The notes: a model not told the origin generated them from the sequence alone. A stretch of DNA of 64,000 nt from a candidate division KSB3 bacterium (GCA_002748425.1 PDSJ01000012.1:62001-126000), one strand, 5' to 3'; positions 16,865 through 26,055 are shown, counted from the stretch's first letter. Translations and numbers: made by a program.

Positions 16865-18616
16865 TCAGTGTTTTATGGAAATTTCACTCTGAGGAACAGC
16901 GTGAATGGTCTGAAACTGTGACACCGTGACCAGCCCCGGCGGAGCACCTTTCGGTTTTTTGAGATGTTTCCTGGCCGTATACATCACATCAGCTTTCCCG
17001 GAACAGCGGAGCTTGCTGTAATACAGGGCCAGCGAAGCGGCTTCCTGCAGTGTCTGTCCGGGAATAGCCATTTTTCGCCTGCGATTGAGAATCAACACGT
17101 GTGAGCCGGGAGCACGATGAGCATGCAGCCAGATGTCGTCAGGCCGGGCGTATTTTTGAGTGAGCAAATCGTTTTCGCGGCTGCTGCGCCCGACATACAC
17201 CTCGAAACCATCGGACGACATAAAACGCCGGAAGGGTTTCGCCGGCTCCTTTGGCTTCGGCGGCAGCATGTTTTTTTGAGGCTTGTTAAGAGCGTGTTTG
17301 TCTTGCGCCTCTTTTTTGAGACGACGGAGTTCCGTCAGACTGTTTGCATCCTCCACAAAAAACTGTAATTCTTCCAGATATGCGATCTCCTGTTCAGCAT
17401 CTGCAAGACGCTGTTCCGCGATCACCTGGCCTTGTTTCAGTTTATTGTACCGTTTAAAGCAGTGTTGGGCATTTTGCGAAGGATTGAGTCTGGGGTTAAG
17501 TTCAATCTCGATTTCCGCGTGCTCTGGATGATAATAATCGATAATGCGGGCGCGTGACATCCCTTTTTTCAAGCGATAGATGTTCGCCGCGATCAACTCT
17601 CCCTGTTGTTTGTAGTCCTGGGCATGCGCAATGTGCTTTTGCTGCTCTTGCAAATGCTCCTGTTTTTTTCGTAACTTTGCCAGACGCTGTTTGAGAGGAC
17701 TGAGGAGCGAGCTGCGCAGTGAGTCTGAGCGTTGTTGCTCTGCCTGGCTGCTATAATAGGCTTCGGCGGCAGCACTCATCGATTCAAACGTGAGAATCTT
17801 GATATTCTTTTTTTGAGAAAATTGCTCCAGTGGAAAGGCCGAAACTGCCAGGGCTTTTTCCTGCAGCGAATTCACATGTTGCAGGACGATGCAAGGCCGG
17901 TATGCCTCAGAACACAGCATGTCGCGGATGGCTTCGAGACGTTCCCAGCAGTTTTTTGAGCCTTGTCCTGCAATGTCTTTAGCCAGCAGCGGACTCAAAC
18001 CCTGAATCCGCTGCAGCAGGACGTTCCAGAGTTGAAGCCCTGGATTCTGTGCGGCTTCTTCGTGGAATTGGCGTACAATTTTCAGAAAATCGCTTTCAGC
18101 GAGTGTGCTGAGATCGAGCTTTTTTTGCTGCGGAGGTGCAACATAAACCGCGCCGGGAGCGATGCGGCGATAGGAACTCTGAGCTGCGGTGACGTGGCGC
18201 AGGCTTTCCAGAATTTTGTGGGTCGCTTGCTGCAGCAGAATCAGATTGCTGTGGCGTCCCATAATTTCCAGAATGAGCTGGAAAGTGAGATCGCTGCCGT
18301 CGATATCTTTCTTGACCAGGTCGATGCTCAGGATACGTTCCAGCGGCGCTTTGGTGATCGATCGAATCTTAGCGCCTTTGATGTGATGCAAGAGGAATTT
18401 TCCAAATGTCGAAACTTGAGCATCCGGCTTCTTGCGGGTCAGATACACGTATTGAAAGCGGGCGTCTACTGAGACTGCCAGGCAGATTTCCCGCTGCTGG
18501 CACCAGAGCACGAAGAGCAGTGAAAACTCATCAGTCTGGAAAATATTGTTGATCCACGAGGGGCAAATCTGCGCTTGCAGTTCCTTGCAGACGGCATTCA
18601 AAACAAAAGTATCCAT
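16865..18616 (-). CDS. rqcH: RqcH/NFACT ribosome quality-control protein
   Basis: A 583-residue NFACT protein (older name fibronectin-binding A). The NFACT-N domain includes FGKFLLHHIKGAKI and EIMGRHSNLILL. A long coiled coil spans about residues 280-430. The C-terminal NFACT-R domain has DGFEVYVGRSSRENDLL and DDIWLHAHRAPGSHVLI. RqcH proteins bind stalled 50S subunits and direct tRNA-Ala to add C-terminal alanine tails to incomplete chains. The protein is standard in Firmicutes and present in only some Gram-negative lineages, so it is a useful lineage hint. The start at 18616 faces a 207-base divergent region shared with the LOG gene. Confidence 0.9.
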   Translation of the reverse strand: MDTFVLNAVCKELQAQICPSWINNIFQTDEFSLLFVLWCQQREICLAVSVDARFQYVYLTRKKPDAQVSTFGKFLLHHIKGAKIRSITKAPLERILSIDLVKKDIDGSDLTFQLILEIMGRHSNLILLQQATHKILESLRHVTAAQSSYRRIAPGAVYVAPPQQKKLDLSTLAESDFLKIVRQFHEEAAQNPGLQLWNVLLQRIQGLSPLLAKDIAGQGSKNCWERLEAIRDMLCSEAYRPCIVLQHVNSLQEKALAVSAFPLEQFSQKKNIKILTFESMSAAAEAYYSSQAEQQRSDSLRSSLLSPLKQRLAKLRKKQEHLQEQQKHIAHAQDYKQQGELIAANIYRLKKGMSRARIIDYYHPEHAEIEIELNPRLNPSQNAQHCFKRYNKLKQGQVIAEQRLADAEQEIAYLEELQFFVEDANSLTELRRLKKEAQDKHALNKPQKNMLPPKPKEPAKPFRRFMSSDGFEVYVGRSSRENDLLTQKYARPDDIWLHAHRAPGSHVLILNRRRKMAIPGQTLQEAASLALYYSKLRCSGKADVMYTARKHLKKPKGAPPGLVTVSQFQTIHAVPQSEISIKH

Positions 18617-18823
18617 ATCAGCGACCTGTCGTCATACAGTAGTGTGGCATACAGCCTTTATTCATTGAATCCTTGTCGCTTCTGATAATCCCTGCAGTCA
18701 AGCTTTTTCTCCTGTCAGCGCCCTTCTTGTCATAATTTCTTGACAATTTTCGCGGAAGGCTCCTTTTCAAACAGTGAATAGAGGAATTTTCGACGACCTG
18801 CATAACTTAAAGGTTACAGACCT
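18617..18823. promoter_or_regulatory. Divergent promoter region between rqcH and the LOG gene
   Basis: TTGTCA (18727-18732) and TGACAA (18741-18746) form an inverted repeat. TTGACA at 18740-18745 would serve as a rightward -35 element, but no good -10 is found 17 bases downstream. Promoters for both genes must lie in this gap; exact positions are uncertain. Confidence 0.3.
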
Positions 18824-19426
18824 ATGAAACGTATTTGTGTGTTTTGCGGTTCAAGTTCGGGCAAGAAGCCGGAGTATCTCCGAACGGCTCGCGCACTGGC
18901 TGACGTATTTCTGGAAAAAGGGATCGATCTGGTCTATGGCGGCGGCAATGTTGGTATGATGGGAGAGATCGCACGTATGATGATGGACAACGGCGGTGAG
19001 GTCATCGGCGTCATGCCTAAATTTCTGGCCGATAAAGAAGTGGGTTTCGAAAATGTTACACAATTCCATGTGGTGGATTCGATGCATGAACGCAAAGCCA
19101 TGATGGCAGAATTCTCAGATGCCTTTATCGCCCTGCCCGGCGGACTGGGGACGCTCGAAGAAATTTTTGAGGTTTTTACCTGGGCACAACTTGGCATTCA
19201 TGAAAAAGCTTGCGGCTTTCTGAACGTCTGCGGCTATTACGATCTGCTCCTCAGTTTTATTGACTACGCCATCGCAGAAGGCTTTATCAAATCTGACTAT
19301 CGCAGGATTGTGATGGTTGAGGAAAGCCCTGCCAGACTGCTTCGAGCATTTGAGAATCATCGTCCGATACACGTCGATAAGGCCCGCTGGGCGCTCGCAT
19401 TGAAACAACGCGCCGCGTCTTTTTGA
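18824..19426 (+). CDS. LOG family protein (TIGR00730-type Rossmann fold)
   Basis: A 200-residue cytoplasmic protein with the family signatures RICVFCGSSSG, DLVYGGGNVGMMGEIA and ALPGGLGTLEEIFEVFTW. The PGGxGTxxE motif binds the phosphoribosyl group. Members release the base from nucleoside monophosphates (cytokinin riboside 5'-monophosphate phosphoribohydrolase, or PpnN-like nucleotide cleavage), so a purine nucleotide turnover role is likely. Length is normal for the family. The gene is convergent with the inositol monophosphatase gene, with 39 bases between their stops. Confidence 0.88.
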   Translation: MKRICVFCGSSSGKKPEYLRTARALADVFLEKGIDLVYGGGNVGMMGEIARMMMDNGGEVIGVMPKFLADKEVGFENVTQFHVVDSMHERKAMMAEFSDAFIALPGGLGTLEEIFEVFTWAQLGIHEKACGFLNVCGYYDLLLSFIDYAIAEGFIKSDYRRIVMVEESPARLLRAFENHRPIHVDKARWALALKQRAASF

Positions 19427-19465
19427 GACAAGGCATTTTTCTTAGCGGCGTTGGACATCCTGCTG

Positions 19466-20260
19466 TCAATAATGTCGGTCCACAATCGCGCAAAGCTCTG
19501 CATGTACGCCCGGAAGACCGGCGATAATCATCCGGTCTTCGAAGATATTGTAAGGTTTTTGTCGCAAGGTGGAATACGGGCAGCCAGTTTCAGAAAGCAT
19601 CAGCAAGCCGGCGGCGAGATCGTAGGGTTGAAGATCCGCTTCCCAGAAGCCTTGTAGATATCCGGCAGCAATGTAAGCAAAGTCGAGGGCGGCGCTCCCT
19701 GTGCGGCGGATGCCGCGAGAGGCTCGTAAGACGTCTTGTGCGCACGAAAAAAAGTTCTCAAACAGGTCCTGGGATCGATAGGGAAATCCGGTCGAAATCA
19801 GGGATTGTGACAAGTGGTGTTCTGTTTGTCGTGGCAGCATGTTTTGATCGTGCCACGCTCCCTGACTTCGGACTGCCGTGAAAAATTCGGCGCTTGTCGG
19901 ACGATATATCACCCCAAGCTGCGGCTGTCCTTGTTTGACGAGCGCGACAGAAATCGTAAACTGATCAAAGCCGCTCAGATAGTTTGTCGTTCCGTCCAGC
20001 GGGTCAACAAGCCATTCTAATGCATAATTTCTTTGTCGCTGGCCTTCTTCTCCATAAAAACCGGCCTCGTGGCAAATGTCGTGCAGCCCGTTTTTCAGCA
20101 TTTCCTCGGATTCAATATCGATTCGGGAAACATATTCTTTTGCTTTTTTTTCTTCTCCCAATCCAGGAGCATACGCGCGAAAGTGCTTGAGTTGAAAGGC
20201 TCCGACCTGTCGGCAAATTTTTTGGATTGCTGTAATGATCTCCCATTTGTTCTGCTGCAT
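19466..20260 (-). CDS. Inositol monophosphatase family protein
   Basis: A 264-residue magnesium-dependent phosphatase of the IMPase/SuhB/CysQ family. The metal site motifs are visible: GEEGQ, then WLVDPLDGTTNYLSG, and near the C-terminus LQPYDLAAGLLMLSETG. The likely substrates are inositol phosphates or related small phosphates; SuhB-type roles in rRNA transcription cannot be excluded. I chose the ATG at 20260 because GAGGG lies five bases upstream; the frame opens earlier, at 20305. Confidence 0.88.
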   Translation of the reverse strand: MQQNKWEIITAIQKICRQVGAFQLKHFRAYAPGLGEEKKAKEYVSRIDIESEEMLKNGLHDICHEAGFYGEEGQRQRNYALEWLVDPLDGTTNYLSGFDQFTISVALVKQGQPQLGVIYRPTSAEFFTAVRSQGAWHDQNMLPRQTEHHLSQSLISTGFPYRSQDLFENFFSCAQDVLRASRGIRRTGSAALDFAYIAAGYLQGFWEADLQPYDLAAGLLMLSETGCPYSTLRQKPYNIFEDRMIIAGLPGVHAELCAIVDRHY

Positions 20261-20305
20261 ACGTCCCTCAATCGTGATAGTTTTCCTGTAGAATCCGGCT
20301 GACAT

Positions 20306-20783
20306 TTCGAGCCGCTGGAATCGTTTTCAAAATTATGTCGAAACAGCTCCCGGGAGCCGACTGACAATCAGCATATTCTGTAAGGTGCTGTGCCATGATC
20401 GACGCATGGCATCTATGCAAGATGCTCTATGATTGACTCCTGTAAATTTCCGGGAAGCCAAGTTGATTCCATCAGTTCTGTCAAGGAATATTCACCCTGA
20501 GCGTTAGGATTCCCCCTAATTCCCCATTTTTCCTCACTCTTCCCTGAAGTCGTGATCTCAAAGAAGGCTCGTCGAAGAGTTCCTGGAAAATTAACATACA
20601 TAAATATTAAAACTGCTGAAATTTTTTCACCTGTAAATACAACAAGTTATGCGATTATTGCGATGATGTCTTTCATGAAAATCTCGATACACTCAATCCT
20701 GGCAGAGAGCTTGCGAATAAAGAAAGACAGGTGACACACGAAATACGAAATATTCTGTACTGAAAGATTGGAGGATAGATCTC
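20306..20783. other. Intergenic region upstream of the orphan sigma factor
   Basis: A 478-base gap. It contains a GCTCCCGGGAGC palindrome near 20346, a candidate sigma-54 promoter (20700-20715), and an activator-site-like motif (20650-20662). A 62-codon minus-strand frame (20413-20601) has a protein-like C-terminal half (SLTELMESTWLPGNLQESI) but no ribosome site. It may be a relic or chance. Confidence 0.4.
20700..20715 (+). promoter_or_regulatory. Candidate sigma-54 promoter for the sigma factor gene
   Basis: TGGCAGAGAGCTTGCG keeps the -24 GG and -12 GC at exact spacing, with two mismatches to the best consensus. The predicted start (about 20727) is 57 bases before the ATG at 20784. TGCGATTATTGCG (20650-20662) resembles the TGCAATTGTTGCG site near 613, differing in two bases, but sits unusually close to the promoter. 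Confidence 0.45.
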
Positions 20784-21434
20784 ATGGCTACACAAATTAT
20801 CGCTGTACAGCATCCGTTTCATACGCTTCAGGCGCCGGCTCACTCTATTCAGAAGCGCAAACAGTTTAGCATCGCAGAGTTGGAGGGCATGACAGATAAT
20901 GAATTGATCGACTTAACTCTTGAGGGCAGAGACAGCGCTTTCGAAATTCTGGTTACACGCCATCAGCGTCAAATGTATGCCCTGGCCTTTAAAATGGTCA
21001 GAAATCATGAAGACGCATCGGATATCGCGCAGGATGTGTTTTTGAAAGCCTATGAGGTCCTCGGCTCTTTTCAGAAAAAATCAAGTTTTCATACCTGGCT
21101 ATATCGCATTACGGCGAACTTCTGTATCAACCATCTGCGGCGCAACAAGTCGAAATGTCACGTGGAACTGGAGAGTTACCATGCCGTTGAGCAGGCAGCC
21201 ATGCTTGAAGAACTCGACAAGCAGGAGGTCAGGGATGTCTTGAACGCTGCGATTCAGCGCTTACCTGAAAAACAGCAGAAAACCGTCTTCTTACGTATTT
21301 ACCAAGAGTTGCCGTATAAAGAAATCTCTGAGATTCTGGGCTGCTCGGTCGGAACGGTGAAAGCGAACTATTTTCATGCGGTCAAGAATCTGAGGCGCTA
21401 TATGAAAAGCACGGTCATTGCACATGCATCATAA
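20784..21434 (+). CDS. ECF-type RNA polymerase sigma factor, no adjacent anti-sigma gene
   Basis: A 216-residue sigma-70 family protein with only regions 2 and 4, as in RpoE-like ECF sigmas. Region 2 runs through FEILVTRHQRQMYALAFKMV, DASDIAQDVFLKAYEVL and SFHTWLYRITANFCINHLRR. Region 4 has AIQRLPEKQQKTVFLRIYQE and the helix-turn-helix YKEISEILGCSVGTVKANY. About 45 extra residues precede region 2. The ATG follows TTGGAGGATAG. ECF sigmas normally sit beside a membrane anti-sigma factor; here the next gene is unrelated and on the other strand. Control may instead be transcriptional through the upstream sigma-54-like promoter. Confidence 0.9.
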   Translation: MATQIIAVQHPFHTLQAPAHSIQKRKQFSIAELEGMTDNELIDLTLEGRDSAFEILVTRHQRQMYALAFKMVRNHEDASDIAQDVFLKAYEVLGSFQKKSSFHTWLYRITANFCINHLRRNKSKCHVELESYHAVEQAAMLEELDKQEVRDVLNAAIQRLPEKQQKTVFLRIYQELPYKEISEILGCSVGTVKANYFHAVKNLRRYMKSTVIAHAS

Positions 21435-21694
21435 AATCGATCCAGGCGGACGACACTGTGTTTCATAAAGGTTCTCAGCGTGTTGAACACGGTCGGGCCT
21501 GGCCTTCTTCCCCGCTTTCAATGAGTTACAGTCATTTTCAGTGTCATTCATCACCCGTTAACATCTCATCATTACACGCTTGATGCAGCTTATCGACAAG
21601 AGCGTGTTCAGAAGTTCGTCCTGCAGTGCAGTGGACGTTCAAGCCTTACCGGCCTGCTGAGAAGAATCTGTCGGCCAGGGTGGGAAAGGAGCTG

Positions 21695-23950
21695 TCACTG
21701 CGTATCCGGTGCATTATGGAAAATCAGCGCATGACGATGTAAGTAGAGATACTTTTCAGACAAGGCAAATTTGATCAATTCACCCAAGCGTCGGGCATGC
21801 TCGAAATAGAGGAAATGCCCGCGCTGATCTTGTTTGCTTAAAAGCTTGAGCAGACCCTCGCGAGGGATCGCTGCCATGTCGTCATACGCTTGGATTTTCT
21901 CAAGTTTAAAGATCGCCGAGCAGGCTGTTCTGATCTGATTCGATGCCAGCAGACCGGCACGATCTCCTGTATAAACGGCATGACGGACAAAATCAACGAT
22001 CTCCTGATTCCATGTGGAAGCCTCTGGAAGCTCTTCTCTCGTGGGTTTGGGATGGGTGGATGACTTCTGGCCCGGGCTTTTGATGAAAAAATCCAGTAAG
22101 TTCTGTATGTTGGAGCGTTTACATTTCTTATAGAGCTTTTTCAGTCCGGACGCAGCCAGATGTGAGGGAAATTTCCCAAGAAAGCCTCCGTCCGGCAGAG
22201 ATTGCAGTGCAGCTAAAAAACCGTTAAAGGATGCCATTCCAAGACTCTTCCATAATTCTGTCCTGGTAAGAAGCAGATAGTCGGATTTGATGTATTCAGC
22301 TTTTGAGGCGATCAGAAAGACCAATTCGTCCTGGGAAAAATATCGGTCATTGTCCTTGTTCAGGTGTTCACTCCCAATAAAAATGAAGGGACGTGTGGCA
22401 TTTCTGAGCGAGAGCCCAATCTTCCCCCGTGAAATAAAGCAGTTAGGAACATCGATATCAAAAAATTCTGAAAGCTGGGCGATCATCCGGAAAATTTCAG
22501 GATAATTCGTTTCTGTGACTTGTTCGCAGTACTCTTCGATTCCTTGTCCGTTCTCTTCTGAAAGAACAAGACCCATCAACCAATCGTGCAGTTTCCGAAA
22601 CGTTTTCTGCTCGTCGGAATCCAGGAACATATTCTGGTCGTCGTCAAGAATTTTTCGATATCCAGCGGGGAGCATTTCACGTGGACCTGCATTTCTCTGA
22701 GCGCTTTCCTTCCCTGTTCCGACAGTTGCGCGATAACTTTGAGGCGCCAGGAGCTGATACACTTGTAAAAAGGTTGGAATATGGAGCGGCAGCTGACAGG
22801 CTTTCTCCGGACATGAGCTGTACAATTGCTGGTAAGCCATCCAGAACAGTCGGTAGGCTTCAAGATAAAAAGGGGCGTGTCGGAGTAATTCGATATAAGC
22901 CGAGACCGCATGATTCAGCTCGTTCAGTGCGTATTTGTAGATTGCAGCAAGGTCGATGTACGCTTTTACCAGATCGGGATCCGTTGAAAAGCATTTCATC
23001 TCCGAAAGTTCCCAATTGGTGAAACGGTTTTTCGTCCCGCTGCGAAGTTCGATGAATTTATGATAGTGCTCCAGGGCGAGTTCATATTCCTGTGTGGCGT
23101 TGTAGATTTCCCCTGACTTCAGAAAATAGAGGTCAAATTCCGGGTTTTCGCGGAGGAGCTGCTGATAAATTTTGAGACAGTTGTCCCAATCGCGCCGCTC
23201 TTCACACGCAGCAGCAAAATACAGGAGTAATTCGGTATGGTCTGGAAACGAGTGCTGCAGTTCATCAAGAAACACGGGTAACTCAGCGTATTCAAGCGCC
23301 TCATCAAGAAGGCTCAGGGCATCGTCACGCCGATCTTGCTGCGAGAGAACGGAGAGAAGCATCAAATACGCCTTGGTGCCGGGGAGTTTTTTGAGAGACG
23401 TCCTGAGGAGAGCAGCAGCCTGAAAAAGTTCATGATCTCGTAAGGCTTTTTCAGTCAGATAGAGATATTTCTCATGTTCCGGTAACGGGAAAAGTTGGGC
23501 TGCTTCTTGAAAATAGCTGCGTTTCCCTTGCCAGAATCCTGAAGAGAGCGAATGTTCAGCGATCTTGAATGAATCAATGCCAAAGCTGTTTTGATATTCC
23601 ACCACAGCACTTTGATCGAAGCCGTCATAGTAGCTCTGTCCATCCGAGGCGACCGAGAGGAGGAGAATCCGTGTCCCTGTGACAACAGACCAAATCAAGG
23701 ATTTTTCTTCCTTGCCGGACTCCAGTTGAAAGGTATGACTGGAGTTGAGTCGAAAAAGGACAAAAATTGTTTCCTCCGAAGCTAAAAGCGTCTTGATCGC
23801 CTGAACGATTGCTGTTGGGATATTCTCCTCGATACATGCCAGAGGAGCCACAGGCAGGCTCATGCCGTTACGCTCAGAATCTGCATTCAGAGGACGATTC
23901 TGTGTATTGGAGTGGCCTCGATCGCCATTTTCACGTTGTTCTGTCCTCAT
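21695..23950 (-). CDS. TPR protein with a degenerate M48-like domain
   Basis: A 751-residue protein without a clear signal peptide. A lipid- or effector-like N-terminal region (about 30-150) is followed by tetratricopeptide repeats (about 165-310 and again to about 400), such as AEQLFPLPEHEKYLYL-like helices and DNCLKIYQQLLRENP. From about 490 to 600 the sequence follows the outline of an M48 peptidase: VPNCFIS, FIFIGSEHL, then SQDELVFLIASKAEYIKSDY. The HExxH zinc motif expected in the last segment is replaced (SKAEY). A scaffold or regulatory role is therefore more likely than proteolysis. No close functional relative is recognised. An internal ATG at 23863 is an alternative start. Confidence 0.6.
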   Translation of the reverse strand: MRTEQRENGDRGHSNTQNRPLNADSERNGMSLPVAPLACIEENIPTAIVQAIKTLLASEETIFVLFRLNSSHTFQLESGKEEKSLIWSVVTGTRILLLSVASDGQSYYDGFDQSAVVEYQNSFGIDSFKIAEHSLSSGFWQGKRSYFQEAAQLFPLPEHEKYLYLTEKALRDHELFQAAALLRTSLKKLPGTKAYLMLLSVLSQQDRRDDALSLLDEALEYAELPVFLDELQHSFPDHTELLLYFAAACEERRDWDNCLKIYQQLLRENPEFDLYFLKSGEIYNATQEYELALEHYHKFIELRSGTKNRFTNWELSEMKCFSTDPDLVKAYIDLAAIYKYALNELNHAVSAYIELLRHAPFYLEAYRLFWMAYQQLYSSCPEKACQLPLHIPTFLQVYQLLAPQSYRATVGTGKESAQRNAGPREMLPAGYRKILDDDQNMFLDSDEQKTFRKLHDWLMGLVLSEENGQGIEEYCEQVTETNYPEIFRMIAQLSEFFDIDVPNCFISRGKIGLSLRNATRPFIFIGSEHLNKDNDRYFSQDELVFLIASKAEYIKSDYLLLTRTELWKSLGMASFNGFLAALQSLPDGGFLGKFPSHLAASGLKKLYKKCKRSNIQNLLDFFIKSPGQKSSTHPKPTREELPEASTWNQEIVDFVRHAVYTGDRAGLLASNQIRTACSAIFKLEKIQAYDDMAAIPREGLLKLLSKQDQRGHFLYFEHARRLGELIKFALSEKYLYLHRHALIFHNAPDTQ

Positions 23951-24094
23951 GTGTTTTCGTCACCCCAAAAATACGATCGCTGCGATTACACATACAAAAC
24001 TTGTTCACGCGCACAACGCCACCACGAAGACATGGGATTCGTGATTGCTGTCCGCAGAGCTGAAACCCGCCCGTGAGGGCAGTCTCTCAAGAGC

Positions 24095-24115
24095 GCAACA
24101 ATGTGGCATTGCTGC
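24095..24115 (-). other. Stem-loop 3' of xylulokinase gene
   Basis: On the minus strand GCAGCAATG, loop CCA, CATTGTTGC pair over nine bases with one G-U pair, 35 bases after the xylB stop. No U-run follows in that direction; on the plus strand CTTTTT follows but the stem has a mismatch. It may protect the 3' end or act as a weak terminator. Confidence 0.35.
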
Positions 24116-24149
24116 GTCTTTTTCTGTCTATACACTCACAGGTCTCCTG

Positions 24150-25655
24150 TCAGCATTCCAGCTTAGCCAGGTCGGAAAATCGCGTTTTTACTGATGGGTA
24201 GAGCGATGTATAAAAATGATAATACTCTTCATACCTCAGAATGTGTTCAGGAATCGGATCGACGACTTCGCCGTACGTGACCGTCTGCCGGCAAGCTTCT
24301 TCAAAAGAGGTAAAAAGTCCTGTCCCGATTCCCGCCAGCATCGCCGCCCCTGTTGCCGATTTTTCAGGTGTCTTCACCGTCGCAAGCGGCAGCCCGAGTA
24401 CATCAGCCTGAATTTGTCTCCATAACGGACTTTGTGCCCCTCCGCCGGCAGCAATAATACGTTCCGGACGGACGTTCAGGCCCTTAAACAGCTCCAGGCA
24501 GTCTCGCATCGCAAAAACCACGCCTTCCATAATCGCCCGAATCAGATGAGCGCGCGTATGTCTGACTGTCATGCCGAAGAGCACGCCCCGCGCGAAACTA
24601 TCCATGTGCGGCGTACGTTCTCCGGCAAGATAGGGCAAAAATACCACTCCTTCAGATCCCGGCGCTACGGTCGCGGCTTCAGATGTCATATCATCGTAAG
24701 AAAGGACGTCAGCGCCTTTTAAAATATTCCGAAACCATTTGAAATTGAGTCCACCAGCCAGAATCGCCCCGAGCAAATGCCACTTGTCGGGAAGACAATG
24801 CGGGTAAGTATGCATGCGCAATTCCGGGTCCACCACAACGGAGTCGATTGTCGTAAACAGTGTGCCCCCGGTCCCGATCGCCAGCATGACAGGGCCTTCT
24901 TCGATGGCGCCGCTCGCCAGAGCACCCATGGTCTGATCGTTTCCGCCGTTGACAAGTGGAGTCCCGGGGGCCAGTCCGCTTTCAGCGGCAGCTGCGTGAC
25001 TGACTCTGCCGATGATCTCCTGTGAAGCTCGCACAGCTGGGAAGAGTTCAGACGAAATGCCCAGCTGATCACAGAGCGTCGTCGACCATGTTCGTGCCCG
25101 AACATCGTAGAGAGAAGTGCCACCCGCATCGCTGGGATCACTGACACGTTCTCCGCTTAAACGAAATTTGACATAATCTTTGGGGAGCAGAAGCGTGTCG
25201 ATCTGGGCGTAGTGCTCAGCTTCATGGGCTTTCATCCACAACAGTGTGGCGGCCATAAAGCCTGAGTCGACCGGGTTACAGACGGTCTTGTATAACCCGT
25301 CTTTTCCGAGTGTGTCATAAATTTTCCGGCATTCGGCTGTGCTGCGCTGATCTGCCCAGATAATCGCCGGACGAATGCTCCGGCCGGCAGCATCCAGGAA
25401 GACCGGACCGTGCATCTGTCCAGAAAAGCCGATGGCCTGAATCGTCTGAGGAGCGACAGAAGAGGAGCGAAGCACCTGAGCGATGGCGCTCTTTGCCGCG
25501 TCCCACCACATTTCCGGGTCCTGCTCGGCCCATCCGGGTTGTGGCGTGTCAAAGTCATACGCCTGTTGACCAACCGCGACAACGTCTCCGTTCTCACTCA
25601 ATAAGACAGTTTTGGTGCTGGATGTTCCAACATCAATTCCTAATACGTAGCGCAT
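24150..25655 (-). CDS. xylB: Xylulokinase (FGGY family)
   Basis: A 501-residue sugar kinase. It opens LGIDVGTSSTKTVLL (phosphate-1 loop) and has IGFSGQMHGPVFLD, the MHG signature typical of xylulokinases, then IIWADQRS, VNGGNDQTMGALASG and the C-terminal FGGY motif IIAAGGGAQSPLWRQIQADV. It phosphorylates D-xylulose to xylulose 5-phosphate for the pentose phosphate pathway. No xylose isomerase gene is in the window, so another ketose could be the in vivo substrate. The ATG follows AAAGGAGGCC. A candidate promoter lies 68-96 bases upstream. Confidence 0.9.
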   Translation of the reverse strand: MRYVLGIDVGTSSTKTVLLSENGDVVAVGQQAYDFDTPQPGWAEQDPEMWWDAAKSAIAQVLRSSSVAPQTIQAIGFSGQMHGPVFLDAAGRSIRPAIIWADQRSTAECRKIYDTLGKDGLYKTVCNPVDSGFMAATLLWMKAHEAEHYAQIDTLLLPKDYVKFRLSGERVSDPSDAGGTSLYDVRARTWSTTLCDQLGISSELFPAVRASQEIIGRVSHAAAAESGLAPGTPLVNGGNDQTMGALASGAIEEGPVMLAIGTGGTLFTTIDSVVVDPELRMHTYPHCLPDKWHLLGAILAGGLNFKWFRNILKGADVLSYDDMTSEAATVAPGSEGVVFLPYLAGERTPHMDSFARGVLFGMTVRHTRAHLIRAIMEGVVFAMRDCLELFKGLNVRPERIIAAGGGAQSPLWRQIQADVLGLPLATVKTPEKSATGAAMLAGIGTGLFTSFEEACRQTVTYGEVVDPIPEHILRYEEYYHFYTSLYPSVKTRFSDLAKLEC

Positions 25656-25722
25656 GGGCCTCCTTTGACAGAAAGCTCCTGGATCGTCAAATCCACCAGC
25701 TTCCCATTGAGTTGGATCCGCA

Positions 25723-25751
25723 ATTATTCAGGGTCTTTCGACAGTGTTCAA
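25723..25751 (-). promoter_or_regulatory. Candidate sigma-70 promoter of xylB
   Basis: Reading leftward, TTGAAC (25746-25751), a 17-base spacer and AATAAT (25723-25728). The start of transcription would fall near 25716, about 60 bases ahead of the xylB ATG. Confidence 0.45.
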
Positions 25752-25792
25752 TGCTCAAAACACATTAAATACAGAAGCGGATTCGTGTCAAA

Positions 25793-25951
25793 AGGAAAGT
25801 GACGGATATTTTCTCTTTCCTGAAACCTTTCTGTTGACAAAGCTCTTCAAAACTGCTGCACAGGGGTGAAAGGAGAGACGAAGGACATAGTGGAGCGCTT
25901 GAGACGCGGAGTCATCAGTAAGCCGAGAGATCGGCTGTACTTTTCGCTCCA
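25793..25951 (+). promoter_or_regulatory. Leader structures upstream of the PFK gene
   Basis: AGGAAAG (25793-25799) and CTTTCCT (25815-25821) form one inverted repeat. Further on, TGGAGCG (25891-25897) pairs with CGCTCCA (25945-25951). This outer stem encloses a perfect hairpin AGCCGA-GAGA-TCGGCT (25921-25936). A TTGACA at 25834-25839 has no good -10 element. The nested stem lies about 105 bases before the PFK ATG and may be a regulatory RNA element. Confidence 0.35.
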
Positions 25952-26055
25952 TGCTTCCAGAATTTTGACAGCAAACGCAGCTGCAGTAAGTCAAGAAGGT
26001 CGGACATTAGTTGACAGATGGAATATCTAAATTTTTTAGCCTTAGAGGTCACTCT

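Noticed and set aside
23119..23423. Frames on both strands inside the TPR gene
   Set aside because: Shadows of the long TPR-coding frame.
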